Source: Gillisella vitis (lineage in GTDB: Bacteria; Pseudomonadota; Alphaproteobacteria; Rhizobiales; Rhizobiaceae). From it: 64,000 nt of DNA. The stretch is from the NCBI GenBank assembly GCA_009744235.1, contig WPHV01000004.1, forward strand, positions 186,001 through 250,000. Reading direction: 5' to 3'. Within the stretch, counting starts at the first letter, position 1. The number at the start of each line of letters is the position of its first letter. A program made the position numbers and the translations under genes. The notes under the pieces are model-generated. The model was not told the DNA's origin, ran no database searches, and worked only from the letters and a program-made list of their open reading frames with translations. Below, piece by piece: positions 25,738 through 35,149 of the stretch.

Positions 25738-27138
25738 TTAGCTTGAGGGGCCAAAACCGGCAATGGCACGGGCAAAATCCTCGGCCTCGAAGGGTTCGAG
25801 ATCATCGACGCCTTCGCCAACGCCAATGAAATAGACCGGTAATTTATGCTTGGCGGCGATGGCGACCAGAATACCGCCGCGCGCCGTACCATCCAGCTTG
25901 GTCATGATCAGGCCGTTGACACCGGCGACATTGCGGAAAATCTCCACCTGGTTCATGGCGTTCTGGCCGGTGGTCGCATCCAGCGTCTGCAACACGGTAT
26001 GCGGCGCATCCGGGTCAAGCTTGGAGAGAACCCGAACGATCTTTTCCAGCTCGTCCATCAACTCTGTCTTATTCTGCAAGCGACCTGCCGTATCGATAAT
26101 CAGCACGTCGGATTTCTCAGCCCTGGCCTTCTCAAAAGCATCATAGGCCAGCCCCGCCGCATCGGCGCCCAGCTTGGTGCCGATAAAGGTGGAGCCGGTG
26201 CGGTCTGCCCAGATTTTCAGCTGCTCGATGGCCGCCGCCCGAAACGTATCGCCCGCCGCCAGCATGACCTTTAGCCCGGAGCCGGACAATTTGGCAGCAA
26301 GCTTGCCGATGGTCGTGGTCTTGCCCGTGCCGTTGACGCCGACAACGAGAATGACATGCGGTTTGTGATTGAGATCCAGTGCCAGCGGCTTTGCCACCGG
26401 CTTCAACACCTTGACGATTTCAGCCGCCATGATCCGCGTCACGTCCTCGCCGGTCACATCCTTGCCATAGCGCTCGGACGACAGCGTCGCCGTCACCCGC
26501 ATGGCAGTCTCGACGCCGAGATCGGCCTGAATCAGCAGATCTTCCAGCTCTTCCAGCGTCTCTTCGTCCAGCTTGCGCTTGGTGAAAAGTGCTGAGATCT
26601 GGCCGGTGAGCTGCGAAGAGGTGCGAAACAACCCGGCTTTGAGGCGTTGGAACCAACTCTGCTTCACCTCAGGCGTTTCCGGCTCAGGCTCAGGCTCGAC
26701 CACAGTCGAAAACCCCTTGGGCAGCGCAATTTCGGTGCCGGGCGCAGCACCTTCCGCCTCGTCGAGCAACTCGTCGAAGGAAGGCGTCGCGTCAGATGCG
26801 TGTTCTTGAGCAGCCTCTTCGGCTTCCAGCAGCGAGAGCGGCAAGAGGCTCAAGTCATCCGCCGTCACATCATCTTCATCAGCCTGATCTTCGACCAGAT
26901 CATCGGAGGGTCCGCCTGCCGTCTCGATTTCCTCGGCCAGAACAGGATCTTCGGCCAGTGGCAATTGCTCCACACGGTCATGCGGCTCGCTCTCGGCGGC
27001 AATGGCGGCTTTTTCCTCAGTGGAAAGCCCGGCATCTACACCTGTTTCGCTTTGCACACCTGTTTCACTTGGCACACCTGTTTCGCTTGGCTTGTCCCTG
27101 CCAAAGGTGAAGACTTTTTTGATGAATCCAAGCGCCAT
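25738..27138 (-). CDS. ftsY: Signal recognition particle receptor FtsY
   Basis: FtsY docks SRP-ribosome complexes at the inner membrane through a GTPase pair with Ffh. The 466-residue protein has a short amphipathic start MALGFIKKVFTF, a long acidic region (about 20-155) rich in E and D as in many FtsY proteins, then the NG domain: the P-loop GVNGTGKT at 267-274, DTAGRLQNKTELMDEL, and TKLDGTARGG. The start at 27138 is chosen because the protein then begins with the membrane-targeting helix; an open extension back to 27189 runs into mtaB. An in-frame 18-bp triple repeat lies near the N-terminus. Its partner ffh is 4 kb away on the other strand. Confidence 0.96.
   Translation of the reverse strand: MALGFIKKVFTFGRDKPSETGVPSETGVQSETGVDAGLSTEEKAAIAAESEPHDRVEQLPLAEDPVLAEEIETAGGPSDDLVEDQADEDDVTADDLSLLPLSLLEAEEAAQEHASDATPSFDELLDEAEGAAPGTEIALPKGFSTVVEPEPEPETPEVKQSWFQRLKAGLFRTSSQLTGQISALFTKRKLDEETLEELEDLLIQADLGVETAMRVTATLSSERYGKDVTGEDVTRIMAAEIVKVLKPVAKPLALDLNHKPHVILVVGVNGTGKTTTIGKLAAKLSGSGLKVMLAAGDTFRAAAIEQLKIWADRTGSTFIGTKLGADAAGLAYDAFEKARAEKSDVLIIDTAGRLQNKTELMDELEKIVRVLSKLDPDAPHTVLQTLDATTGQNAMNQVEIFRNVAGVNGLIMTKLDGTARGGILVAIAAKHKLPVYFIGVGEGVDDLEPFEAEDFARAIAGFGPSS
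27038..27091 (-). repeat. Three tandem 18-bp units inside ftsY
   Basis: ACACCTGTTTCGCTTTGC, ACACCTGTTTCACTTGGC and ACACCTGTTTCGCTTGGC follow one another exactly (27038-27055, 27056-27073, 27074-27091). Each encodes six residues of the type PSETGV or QSETGV near the FtsY N-terminus. The number of units can change by slippage without breaking the frame. Confidence 0.9.
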
Positions 27139-27160
27139 GATGTTCTTTGCTTTTCGACGT

Positions 27161-28435
27161 TCAGGCCGCTGCGGCGGCTGACTGTTCAATAATCAGATGA
27201 CGTCCATTGTGACCGCCGATCACCGCATCCACAAGGGCACCCGGCAGATGGCCCGGAGCGGCCACGAGGGTGAAGTCCTGCGTATGCGCCATTTCGTTGC
27301 GCTCCACCAGCAGCTTTTGCTGTGAGCCGACCATGTGTTCAAGATGGGCATGATGCAGCTGTTCGGCAACCGCACGAAGGCTGGCGGCACGCGCTTTCAC
27401 CAAAGCGCGGTCCAGTTGCGGCATCCGGGCGGCCGGTGTGCCGGGCCGTGGACTATAGGGAAAGACATGCAGATGGGCGATGCCGATCTCTTGCGCCAAC
27501 AAGGCAGAATTTGCCGCCATCTCCTCGGTTTCGGTCGGGAACCCTGCAATCATGTCGGCACCGAAGCTGAAATCGGGCCGCAGGGCGCGGACCTGTGTCG
27601 CAAACCCCAAGGCATCCGCCCGTGAATGGCGGCGCTTCATCCGCTTCAGGATCATGTCGTCACCATGCTGCAAAGACAGGTGCAGATGCGGCATGAAACG
27701 CGGCTCTTCGGCGATCAGGTCGATCAGATGGCGGTCAACCTCGATACTATCGATGGAGGACAGCCGCAGACGCAGAATGTCAGGCACCTGTTTCAACAGC
27801 GTCTTGGCCAGCAGGCCCAGGCTGGGCTGGCCAGGCAGATCGGCGCCATAGCTGGTGGCATCCACGCCGGTCAGCACCACTTCGCGGTAGCCGTTTTCCA
27901 CCAGCTTGCGGGCCTGTTCCACCACGGCCCCCATCGGCACGGAGCGCGAATTGCCGCGCCCATAGGGGATGATGCAGAAGGTGCAGCGATGGTCGCAACC
28001 GTTCTGCACCTGAAGGAAACCACGCACATGGCCATCGATATGGCTGACCATCTGCGGCGCGGTCTCCGTCACGCTCATGATGTCGTTGACCCGCAGCTTT
28101 TCTGCCGCAGCCACGCCGAAGTCGGGCAATGCCCGGTAATGTTCAGCCTTCAGCTTTTCCTCATTGCCCAGCACCAGATCCACTTCCGGCATGGCAGCAA
28201 AGCCTGCGGCATCGGTCTGGGCGGCACAGCCGGTAACAATAATCCGCGCTTGCGGGTTTTCACGCCGGGCGCGGCGAATGGCTTGGCGAGCCTGGCGCAC
28301 CGCTTCGCCCGTCACCGCACAGGTATTGACCAGAATGGCCTGATCAAGGCCCGCCTTTTCGGCCTCCGCCTTCATCACTTCCGATTCGTAGGTATTGAGG
28401 CGGCAGCCGAAGGTGATGACGTTTATGTCGCTCAC
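27161..28435 (-). CDS. mtaB: tRNA t6A37 methylthiotransferase MtaB
   Basis: MtaB adds a methylthio group to t6A at position 37 of tRNAs reading ANN codons. The 424-residue protein has the N-terminal cluster cysteines Cys11 ([10 protein letters not shown]), Cys39 ([16 protein letters not shown]) and Cys70 (TGCAAQT), the radical-SAM triad Cys147-Cys151-Cys154 ([16 protein letters not shown]), and a C-terminal TRAM domain. CRLNTYES distinguishes MtaB from MiaB and RimO. The start is a GTG at 28435 that overlaps the dapF stop as GTGA; the open frame upstream is only dapF read in another phase. It is between dapF and ftsY in one leftward unit. Confidence 0.96.
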   Translation of the reverse strand: MSDINVITFGCRLNTYESEVMKAEAEKAGLDQAILVNTCAVTGEAVRQARQAIRRARRENPQARIIVTGCAAQTDAAGFAAMPEVDLVLGNEEKLKAEHYRALPDFGVAAAEKLRVNDIMSVTETAPQMVSHIDGHVRGFLQVQNGCDHRCTFCIIPYGRGNSRSVPMGAVVEQARKLVENGYREVVLTGVDATSYGADLPGQPSLGLLAKTLLKQVPDILRLRLSSIDSIEVDRHLIDLIAEEPRFMPHLHLSLQHGDDMILKRMKRRHSRADALGFATQVRALRPDFSFGADMIAGFPTETEEMAANSALLAQEIGIAHLHVFPYSPRPGTPAARMPQLDRALVKARAASLRAVAEQLHHAHLEHMVGSQQKLLVERNEMAHTQDFTLVAAPGHLPGALVDAVIGGHNGRHLIIEQSAAAAA

Positions 28436-29343
28436 GAGACCGAGGCCTCTTGGCCCGCCTGCTGCTCGCGCTGCCAGTCGCCGGTCTGCGGATTGAGCTG
28501 TCCAGCCCATTCCCATTCTGCCGCACCCGTCATGATCACATGCCCGTCCCGCTCGCGCCATTCGATGTCGAGCGCCTGGCGGTTGGGGCTGGAGGCGACG
28601 GTGATCGTCACCTTGCGCTCGGCGCGCCCGGTGCGCGCAGCGGAAACCCCGGCGGCGCAGGCGGCGGAACCGCAAGCCAGCGTCAGCCCGGCACCGCGCT
28701 CCCAGGTGCGGGTCGTCATCGCAGTCCTGGAGGTCACTTGCGCCAGGGTAATATTGGCCTTTTCGGGAAACAGCGGATGGTTTTCCAGCAGCGGCCCGAA
28801 CCGTTCCAGATCATAGGACATCGGGTCGCGGTCCACCCAGAACACCGCATGTGGATTGCCCATCGACATCACGGCAGGCGAATGCAGCACCGGGGCATCA
28901 ATCGGCCCGATCTGCAATTCGATCCGGCTGGTATCGTGAAACTCTTCCGACAGCGGGATGCGGTTCCAGTCGAACACCGGAACCCCCATATCCACGGACA
29001 CCGAGCCGTCTTCATGCTCGACAGCATTGAGAATGCCAGCCAGCGTCTGGAAGGTGAAAGCCTTCAGACCGGTTTCCGCCGACAGGGCCTGCACCACGCA
29101 GCGCGTACCATTGCCGCAGGCCTGCGCCAGCGTGCCATCGCAATTGATAATGTCGATATAGGCGAAGGTACCCGCCAGCTTCGGATCATGGATCGCCATG
29201 ATCTGGTCGAAATGGGTTTCAGCGTCACCCGCCAGCGCAATGGCCGCCTGCGGCGTGACCCGGTCGGTGCGGCCACGCATGTCGACGACCAGGATCTTGT
29301 TGCCAAGCCCGTTCATTTTCGCGAATTCGACCCGATTGCCCAT
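28432..29343 (-). CDS. dapF: Diaminopimelate epimerase
   Basis: DapF converts LL- to meso-diaminopimelate, needed for peptidoglycan and lysine. The 303-residue protein carries the two catalytic cysteines: Cys76 in QACGNGTRC and the second in [27 protein letters not shown] (N-terminal Asn) and [10 protein letters not shown] are further hallmarks. Start ATG 29343 has GGAAGG 3 bases upstream; the longer open frame is not conserved. It heads the unit dapF-mtaB-ftsY and its stop is coupled to mtaB. Confidence 0.97.
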   Translation of the reverse strand: MGNRVEFAKMNGLGNKILVVDMRGRTDRVTPQAAIALAGDAETHFDQIMAIHDPKLAGTFAYIDIINCDGTLAQACGNGTRCVVQALSAETGLKAFTFQTLAGILNAVEHEDGSVSVDMGVPVFDWNRIPLSEEFHDTSRIELQIGPIDAPVLHSPAVMSMGNPHAVFWVDRDPMSYDLERFGPLLENHPLFPEKANITLAQVTSRTAMTTRTWERGAGLTLACGSAACAAGVSAARTGRAERKVTITVASSPNRQALDIEWRERDGHVIMTGAAEWEWAGQLNPQTGDWQREQQAGQEASVS

Positions 29344-29414
29344 AGCCTTCCTGTCCTGCGGTTGTTGAGCGCTATATGGCGCAATTTCACTGGAATTACC
29401 AGTGGCAGCAGGGC

Positions 29415-30410
29415 TCAACCAGCAGGCACATCAAACACCTGGCCAGCCCGCAAAGGCCGGAACCGTTCGGGCGCAATGCCCGCCGCTTTCAACGCGGCGA
29501 CCAGATGGTCAGCCGGCTCCGTCATCGGCTCGTCGGTCAGCTGGAACGTTCCAAAATGATGGCCGACAGCAAAAGAGGCATTGCAGAGCGTAAACCCCTC
29601 CACCGCCTCCTGCGGGTTTTGATGCTGGCCGCGCATGAACCAGCGCGGCTCATAGGCGCCGATCGGCAGGTTAGCCAGCCGGAATCCTCCATATTTCCGA
29701 GCCGCTGCCCGGTAATTGATGCCATCGTGAAAGCCGGTATCGCCGATATGGTAGATCTTGCCGGCAGGTGTTTCGAGCACAAAGGCCGCCCATAGCGCCA
29801 TGCGCCGATCTCTTGCGCCCCGCGCTGACCAATGATGGCAGGGTTCTGCTGTGACACGGGTATCGGCGCTGACCGCCAGATGCTGCCCCCAATCCAGCAC
29901 GCTGACATGGGCCAGAGGCACGGCACGGCGAATGGTGACATCATTGCCCAATGGCGTGACGAAATGCGGCGCGAATGCGTGATGCAGGCGCGCCAGCGTC
30001 TTTCCGTCGAGATGGTCGTAATGATTATGGGTGATCAGCACCACATCGATGGGCGGCAGGTCATTCAGCCGGACGCCAGGAGCAATCGCTCGTTTCGGTC
30101 CGGCAAATGCCACCGGGCTGGCCCGGTCGGACCACACAGGATCGGTCAGAATATTGAGCCCGCCAACCTGGATCAGCATCGAGGCATGGCCGATCATCGT
30201 CACCCGCAGATCTTTGCCCTCGACACGCGGCAGAGGCCGAGCCTGACCTTCCGGCAACGCGACAGCTTTGGGCCAGATGGCGCGCTGACCTTTGAGCTTC
30301 CAGCGCATAACGGCGGTAAAGCCGAAGGGTACGATACCGCCAGGATTGAAAAAACGGGTTCCATCGAAATGGTCGGAAACGGGACCGCGATAATAGGGAT
30401 TTTTTGTCAT
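29415..30410 (-). CDS. MBL-fold metal-dependent hydrolase (UlaG/NAPE-PLD-like)
   Basis: A 331-residue cytoplasmic protein of the metallo-beta-lactamase superfamily, in the group that includes UlaG lactonases and NAPE-type phospholipase D. The metal motif [10 protein letters not shown] is intact, preceded by [20 protein letters not shown] and followed by [19 protein letters not shown] and a late [14 protein letters not shown] that completes the histidine and aspartate ligands. [12 protein letters not shown] at the N-terminus is typical of the NAPE-PLD-like branch. Substrate unknown; lactone or phosphodiester hydrolysis are both possible. Start ATG 30410 has GAAG 7 bases upstream; an upstream TTG or ATT start seems less likely. 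Confidence 0.9.
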   Translation of the reverse strand: MTKNPYYRGPVSDHFDGTRFFNPGGIVPFGFTAVMRWKLKGQRAIWPKAVALPEGQARPLPRVEGKDLRVTMIGHASMLIQVGGLNILTDPVWSDRASPVAFAGPKRAIAPGVRLNDLPPIDVVLITHNHYDHLDGKTLARLHHAFAPHFVTPLGNDVTIRRAVPLAHVSVLDWGQHLAVSADTRVTAEPCHHWSARGARDRRMALWAAFVLETPAGKIYHIGDTGFHDGINYRAAARKYGGFRLANLPIGAYEPRWFMRGQHQNPQEAVEGFTLCNASFAVGHHFGTFQLTDEPMTEPADHLVAALKAAGIAPERFRPLRAGQVFDVPAG

Positions 30411-30502
30411 GACATCTTCAATTGTTAAATCGATGACTTCCCAGAAAGTCACGATCACCTAGATATGGATTACAACCGTTTTTTGGCAAATAGGACATAT
30501 GG

Positions 30503-31096
30503 ATGTATTTGATAAAAATAGCGGTACTGATTACGTCCTGGGCTTTTGTTTTTGCCCTGCCGACATGGGCGCAAAATATCCCTGCCCCTATTCACGGCGT
30601 GACCTTTGAAGAATGGGCGGCAGCCAACGCCCGTATCGCCGACAATATGGACAAAAGCGAGATTGAGAAAATACTGGGCGTGACCGATGCCCAATTTCAG
30701 GAAATCGATGCCGGTTTTACCAAGGCGTGGAAAGAATCGCCCGACCCGCAACGCGAATTCTCCCGTCTCTATGGCGAGGCCTTTGCCAATCCCAATAGCG
30801 GTCGCTTTGCAAAGGCCCCGATGCAGGTGGCACAGAAAGGCAAGCTTGCGACCTTTGAAGACTATGCGAGAGTTCAAGGCCACCTGCAAGCGGCTGTCAA
30901 ATTCGGCATCGACCCGCAAAAGGTTCTCGAGGAACACGATCTTACCGTCTACGAATTCTCGCAGGAGGCCGGACAATGGGTTCAGAAACTCGCAAACCAG
31001 GCAAATGCAGGCGGAGATGGCCAGTCGATCATGCAATGGCATGACAGGCTGGCCTTCTATGAGGCCGAGTACAGCGAGCGTTATGCAAAACAGTAA
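30503..31096 (+). CDS. Exported helical protein of unknown function
   Basis: A 197-residue protein with a Sec signal peptide (about 1-23, ending PTWAQ). The mature part is predicted mostly helical: IHGVTFEEWAAANARIADN, KSEIEKILGVTDAQFQEID and PQREFSRLYGEAFANPNSG look like short recognition-type helices with conserved W, L and F. The HGVTxEEWAAANAxIA pattern reminds me of small proteins of the DUF6620 type, but I cannot confirm this. No cysteines and no catalytic motif. It stands alone upstream of the ffh leader and divergent from the MBL gene. Start ATG at 30503; ribosome site poor. Confidence 0.75.
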   Translation: MYLIKIAVLITSWAFVFALPTWAQNIPAPIHGVTFEEWAAANARIADNMDKSEIEKILGVTDAQFQEIDAGFTKAWKESPDPQREFSRLYGEAFANPNSGRFAKAPMQVAQKGKLATFEDYARVQGHLQAAVKFGIDPQKVLEEHDLTVYEFSQEAGQWVQKLANQANAGGDGQSIMQWHDRLAFYEAEYSERYAKQ

Positions 31097-31205
31097 GGCA
31101 CCAAGGCCCTCCCCCGCACTGCTCAAGGCAAAGCATTCTTGACTCCTGCGGCATTTTGCTGTTTACCCCTCCTAAATCTGCGACGAGACATGACTCCGAG
31201 CCGCC

Positions 31206-31319
31206 GACCGGGACCCGTAAAGGTATAAAGAGTTCCCGGAGGTCAACACCCGACAGCGCGATGCGCCCTCGGGTGATTTTTGGCTTTGCGTCTTGTTTTT
31301 GGCACAGGAAAACCCGAGG
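31206..31319 (+). promoter_or_regulatory. Structured leader of ffh with terminator/antiterminator pairing
   Basis: Three pairings are visible. GACCGGGA (31206-31213) pairs with TCCCGG..GTC (31234-31244). ACCCGA (31248-31253) with inner GCGC-GAT-GCGC pairs with TCGGGT (31269-31274) and is followed by TTTTT, like an intrinsic terminator. The same strand CCTCGGGT (31267-31274) can instead pair over 8 bases with ACCCGAGG (31312-31319). The last two are mutually exclusive, so this could be an attenuator for ffh. No known ligand or peptide was recognised. Confidence 0.55.
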
Positions 31320-31351
31320 TTTGGGGCAACCCAACCCATGAGGATGATGCG

Positions 31352-32935
31352 ATGTTTGAGAACCTGCAGGACCGCCTTGGCTCCATCTTGAATGGACTGA
31401 CCGGCCGTGGCGCGTTGTCGGAAGCTGATGTTTCCGCCGCCCTGCGGGAGGTTCGCCGCGCCCTGCTGGAAGCCGACGTCGCTCTGGAAGTGGTGCGCAG
31501 CTTCACCGACAAGGTGCGGGAAAAGGCGGTTGGCGCCGCCGTTTTGAAAGCCATCAAGCCCGGCCAGATGGTCGTCAAGATCGTCCATGACGAATTGGTC
31601 GACATGCTGGGCGCCGAGGGCGTGTCCATCGACCTGCACGCACCGGCCCCTGTCGTGATCATGATGGTCGGCCTTCAGGGCTCGGGTAAAACCACGACGA
31701 CTGGCAAAATCGCCAAGCGGTTGACCGACCGCGACCGCAAGAAAGTGCTGATGGCCTCGCTGGACACCCGCCGTCCCGCCGCCCAGGAACAATTGCGGCA
31801 ATTGGGCGTGCAGACCGGCGTCGATACGCTGCCGATCATTGTCGGCCAGTCACCGACCGATATTGCCAGCCGTGCCGTGCAGGCCGCCAAGCTCGGCGGC
31901 CATGACGTGGTCATTCTCGACACCGCAGGCCGGACCCATATCGATGAGCCCTTGATGGTCGAAATGGCCGACATCAAGAAGAATGCAAAGCCGCACGAAA
32001 TTCTGCTGGTCGCCGATGCACTGACCGGTCAGGACGCCGTCAATCTGGCCCGCAATTTCGATGAGCGAGTCGGCATTACCGGCCTGGTGCTGACCCGTAT
32101 GGACGGCGATGGCCGTGGGGGTGCTGCCCTTTCCATGCGTGCCGTCACCGGCAAGCCGATCAAGCTGATCGGCGTCGGTGAAAAGATGACGGAGCTGGAT
32201 GAATTCCATCCACGCCGGATCGCCGACCGTATTCTCGGCATGGGCGATATCGTTTCGCTGGTCGAAAAGGCCGCCGAAAATATCGACGCCGAAAAGGCAG
32301 CCGCCATGGCCGCCAAGATGGCCAAGGGCAAGTTCGACCTCGACGACCTCGCCGATCAGCTCCGCCAGATGCAGAAAATGGGCGGCATGGGCGGCATTAT
32401 GGGCCTGATGCCCGGCATGGCCGGAATGAAGGACAAGATGGCGGCGTCAGGAATGGACGACAAGATGTTCGGCCGCCAGATCGCCATCATCTCCTCGATG
32501 ACCAAGGCCGAGCGTACCAATCCCGACATTCTCAAGCATTCCCGCAAGAAGCGCATTGCCAAGGGCTCAGGCACCGATGCGTCCGAGATCAACAAGCTTT
32601 TGAAAATGCACCGCCAGATGGCCGACATGATGAAAATGATGGGCGGCAAGAAGGGCGGCGGCATGATGAAGCAGCTGATGGGCGGCCTGGCCGGAAAGAT
32701 GGGTATGGGCGGCATGGGGGGTGGAATGGGCGGTATGCCGGATCTCAGCTCCATGGACCCCAAGCAGCTGGAAGCGTTGGCGCGCCAGGCTGAAGCTGCC
32801 GGTATCAAGCCACCACCGGGCCTTGGTGGCTTGGCAGGTGGAATGGGTGGCGGACTTCCCGGCCTGGGTGGTGGAAAATTGCCCGGTCTTGGTGGAGGCT
32901 TTCCCGGCCTTCCTGGTCTCCCAAAGAAGAAGTGA
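31352..32935 (+). CDS. ffh: Signal recognition particle protein Ffh
   Basis: Ffh binds signal sequences and 4.5S RNA and targets nascent membrane proteins to FtsY. The 527-residue protein has the N domain, the GTPase P-loop GLQGSGKTTTTGK (107-119), DTAGRTHIDEPLM, TRMDGDGRGGAALS, and the methionine-rich M domain with RQIAIISSMTKAERTNPDIL and SRKKRIAKGSGTDASEINKLL (RNA contact). After it comes a long Gly/Met/Pro-rich tail from about residue 430, longer than in E. coli. Start ATG 31352 follows AGGAT by 6 bases; an upstream frame from 31280 overlaps the leader hairpins. It heads the ffh-aroQ-rpsP-rimM-trmD cluster. Confidence 0.97.
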   Translation: MFENLQDRLGSILNGLTGRGALSEADVSAALREVRRALLEADVALEVVRSFTDKVREKAVGAAVLKAIKPGQMVVKIVHDELVDMLGAEGVSIDLHAPAPVVIMMVGLQGSGKTTTTGKIAKRLTDRDRKKVLMASLDTRRPAAQEQLRQLGVQTGVDTLPIIVGQSPTDIASRAVQAAKLGGHDVVILDTAGRTHIDEPLMVEMADIKKNAKPHEILLVADALTGQDAVNLARNFDERVGITGLVLTRMDGDGRGGAALSMRAVTGKPIKLIGVGEKMTELDEFHPRRIADRILGMGDIVSLVEKAAENIDAEKAAAMAAKMAKGKFDLDDLADQLRQMQKMGGMGGIMGLMPGMAGMKDKMAASGMDDKMFGRQIAIISSMTKAERTNPDILKHSRKKRIAKGSGTDASEINKLLKMHRQMADMMKMMGGKKGGGMMKQLMGGLAGKMGMGGMGGGMGGMPDLSSMDPKQLEALARQAEAAGIKPPPGLGGLAGGMGGGLPGLGGGKLPGLGGGFPGLPGLPKKK

Positions 32936-32947
32936 GGATAGCTGCCG

Positions 32948-33280
32948 ATGTCCCTTCCCGTGTTTGATACCGCCATCAGACAGCAACTTGCCGGTTACCG
33001 CCAGTCGATTGACAATATCGACGCGGCACTGGTGCATATGCTGGCCGAACGCTTCCGCTGCACACAGGCAGTGGGCGTGCTGAAAGCCAAATACGACCTT
33101 CCGGCCGCCGATCCGGCGCGGGAGGAATATCAGATCGAACGTTTGCGGCAGCTTGCCAAGGACGCCCAACTCGACCCGGATTTTGCCGAGACTTTCCTGA
33201 ATTTCATCATCAAGGAAGTTATCCGGCATCATGAAGCCATTGCGGCTGAACATAGCAGTCAAACGGAACAGACCGCCTGA
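32948..33280 (+). CDS. Chorismate mutase, AroQ type
   Basis: A 110-residue all-helical AroQ-class enzyme converting chorismate to prephenate for phenylalanine and tyrosine synthesis. The pattern of the long helix 1, YRQSIDNIDAALVHMLAERF, then the loop and helix with QAVGVLKAKYDLPAADPAREE, and IIKEVIRHHE at the end fit the family, including the conserved Arg and Lys that hold chorismate. It begins 12 bases after the ffh stop, so it is co-transcribed with ffh. This position between ffh and rpsP is common in rhizobia. Confidence 0.92.
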   Translation: MSLPVFDTAIRQQLAGYRQSIDNIDAALVHMLAERFRCTQAVGVLKAKYDLPAADPAREEYQIERLRQLAKDAQLDPDFAETFLNFIIKEVIRHHEAIAAEHSSQTEQTA

Positions 33281-33344
33281 CGGCGGCCTCAACAACATAC
33301 CGGACGCAACAGACCGCGCCGGTTAAAAACCAAGGAGTATACCC

Positions 33345-33716
33345 ATGTCCCTCAAGATTCGTCTCGCCCGCGGCGGCTCCAAGAAGCGTCCTTACTACCA
33401 GATCGTTATCGCCGACGCCCGCAGCCCACGCGATGGCCGTTTCCTGGAAAAGGTTGGTTCCTGGAACCCAATGCTCGGCAAGGACAATGAAAAGCGCGTT
33501 GAACTGAACGCTGACCGTATCAAGGAATGGATTGCCAAGGGCGCACAGCCGACCGACCGCGTTCTGAAGTTCCTTGCAGAAGCTGGCCTGGCTGAACGCG
33601 CTGCACGCAGCAACCCTGAAAAGGCAAAGCCAGGCAAGCGCGCTGTTGAGCGTCTGGCTGAAAAGAAGCAGAAGGCTGATGCCCTGGCTGCTGCTACTGC
33701 CGAAGCCGCTGAATAA
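33345..33716 (+). CDS. rpsP: 30S ribosomal protein S16
   Basis: S16 helps early 30S assembly. The 123-residue protein shows [20 protein letters not shown] at the start, [20 protein letters not shown] and [19 protein letters not shown], the classic S16 blocks. A Lys/Ala-rich C-terminal tail (from about 85) extends the protein beyond the E. coli length of 82, as is usual in rhizobia. AAGGAG lies 9 bases before the ATG. A hairpin follows the gene and may lower read-through to rimM. Confidence 0.98.
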
Positions 33717-33739
33717 TCGGTTTGAAATGATTTGACCGA

Positions 33740-33768
33740 CGGGCGGCATGGTTTCATGTCGCCCGTTT
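33740..33768 (+). terminator. Hairpin between rpsP and rimM, partial terminator
   Basis: CGGGCGGCAT (33740-33749) pairs with ATGTCGCCCG (33756-33765) with one G-T pair, six-base loop, followed by only TTTGT. A weak terminator or a processing stem within the rpsP-rimM-trmD operon. Confidence 0.6.
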
Positions 33769-33840
33769 GTCGTTTATCCTTCTTCCGCTTCTACCCAATT
33801 TCAAACAGCCCCCGACTGTCGCCAAGGACCTTCATCCGCC

Positions 33841-34413
33841 ATGACCAAGCTTGAAAATCCCGTGCTGATGGCCGTTATCGGTGCCGCCCAGGGCCTCCGT
33901 GGCGAAGTGCGGGTGAAGTCCTTCACCGCCGACCCGATGGCGCTGGGCGACTACGGCAAACTGCATGCCGCAGATGGCCGGGTCTTCGAGGTGCTGGATA
34001 TTCGTGAGGCCAAAACCGTTGTCGTGGTGCGCTTTCGCGGCATCAATGACCGCAATGCCGCCGAAGCCCTGAACGGGCTGGAATTGTTTATCGAGCGCAG
34101 CGCCCTGCCCGATGAAGAACTTGATGATGATGAATTCTACTATGCCGACCTCGAAGGTCTGGCGGTGGTGGATGCCGAAGGCAATAGCTACGGCACCGTG
34201 ACGGCGGTATTCGATTTCGGCGCAGGCGATCTGCTGGAAGTGAAAGGACCGGGCAAACGCCCCGTTCTTGTGCCATTTTCCGAGGCCGCCGTGCTGCAAA
34301 TCGATCTGGAGGAAGGCAAGCTGTTGATCGATCCGGAGGCAGCAGGCCTGAAGGACGACGGGAGCGAAGAACCGTTCAGCGCCGATGGCAAGCCGAAGAG
34401 CGGCGGCCGCTGA
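33841..34413 (+). CDS. rimM: Ribosome maturation factor RimM
   Basis: RimM binds S19 and assists maturation of the 30S head. The 190-residue protein has the N-terminal RimM domain ([20 protein letters not shown], GxRGE motif) and the PRC-barrel domain from about residue 98 ([39 protein letters not shown]). The ATG at 33841 fits the family; the frame is open further back to 33748 without conservation. It ends one base before trmD. Confidence 0.96.
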   Translation: MTKLENPVLMAVIGAAQGLRGEVRVKSFTADPMALGDYGKLHAADGRVFEVLDIREAKTVVVVRFRGINDRNAAEALNGLELFIERSALPDEELDDDEFYYADLEGLAVVDAEGNSYGTVTAVFDFGAGDLLEVKGPGKRPVLVPFSEAAVLQIDLEEGKLLIDPEAAGLKDDGSEEPFSADGKPKSGGR

Positions 34414-34414
34414 T

Positions 34415-35149
34415 ATGACATTTCAGGCAACGGTGCTGACGCTCTACCCGGAAATGTTTCCGGGGCATCTCGGCGTGTCGCTGGCAGGCCGGGCGCTGGA
34501 ACGCGGCCAATGGGCCATGGAGGCGGTGCAGATCCGCGATTTTGCCAGTGACAAGCACCGCAGCGTTGATGACACGCCCGCCGGTGGCGGTGCAGGCATG
34601 GTGCTGAAACCGGATGTGCTGGCCAGAGCCATCGACAGCCTGGGAGACGACACCCTTGGCAGTGAGAGGCGCCCCCGCCTGCTGATGAGCCCACGCGGCA
34701 GGCCGCTCACCCAGAAACGGGTCCGCGAAATCGCTGGCGGCAGCGGCGTGGTGATCGTCTGCGGACGGTTTGAGGGTATCGACCAGCGGGTCATCGAAGC
34801 CCGCAATCTGGAGGAAGTCTCCATCGGCGATTATATTCTCTCAGGCGGAGAGCCTGCGGCCCTGACGCTTCTGGATGCCGTGGTGCGCATCATCCCCGGC
34901 GTGATGGGCAATGACCTGTCCGGCCTGCATGAAAGCTTCGAGGGCGGATTGCTGGAACATCCGCATTATACCCGCCCGCAAGTCTTCGAGGGCCGGGAGA
35001 TCCCGGCAGTGCTGACCTCGGGCAATCACCGTGCCATCGAGGCTTGGCGCCAGGAGCAATCCGAGACACTGACCCGCGAGCGGCGGCCCGATTTGCTCTC
35101 CCAGGCTCCAGCCAATCAGCCCCCCACCAATCAGCCTTTGAAAAAGTAG
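34415..35149 (+). CDS. trmD: tRNA (guanine-37-N1)-methyltransferase TrmD
   Basis: TrmD methylates G37 next to the anticodon to prevent frameshifting. It is a trefoil-knot SPOUT enzyme. The 244-residue protein shows [57 protein letters not shown] and [17 protein letters not shown], the SAM-binding knot. ATG at 34415 follows the rimM stop by one base. The 3' 19 bases overlap the end of the convergent TauE-type gene. Together with rpsP, rimM and rplS it forms the conserved translation cluster. Confidence 0.97.
   Translation: MTFQATVLTLYPEMFPGHLGVSLAGRALERGQWAMEAVQIRDFASDKHRSVDDTPAGGGAGMVLKPDVLARAIDSLGDDTLGSERRPRLLMSPRGRPLTQKRVREIAGGSGVVIVCGRFEGIDQRVIEARNLEEVSIGDYILSGGEPAALTLLDAVVRIIPGVMGNDLSGLHESFEGGLLEHPHYTRPQVFEGREIPAVLTSGNHRAIEAWRQEQSETLTRERRPDLLSQAPANQPPTNQPLKK

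Noticed and set aside
31130..31180. CTGTTTACC before ffh recalls the 4.5S RNA of the SRP
   Set aside because: The essential GGAAGGAAGCAGCC part is not present, so it is not an ffs gene.
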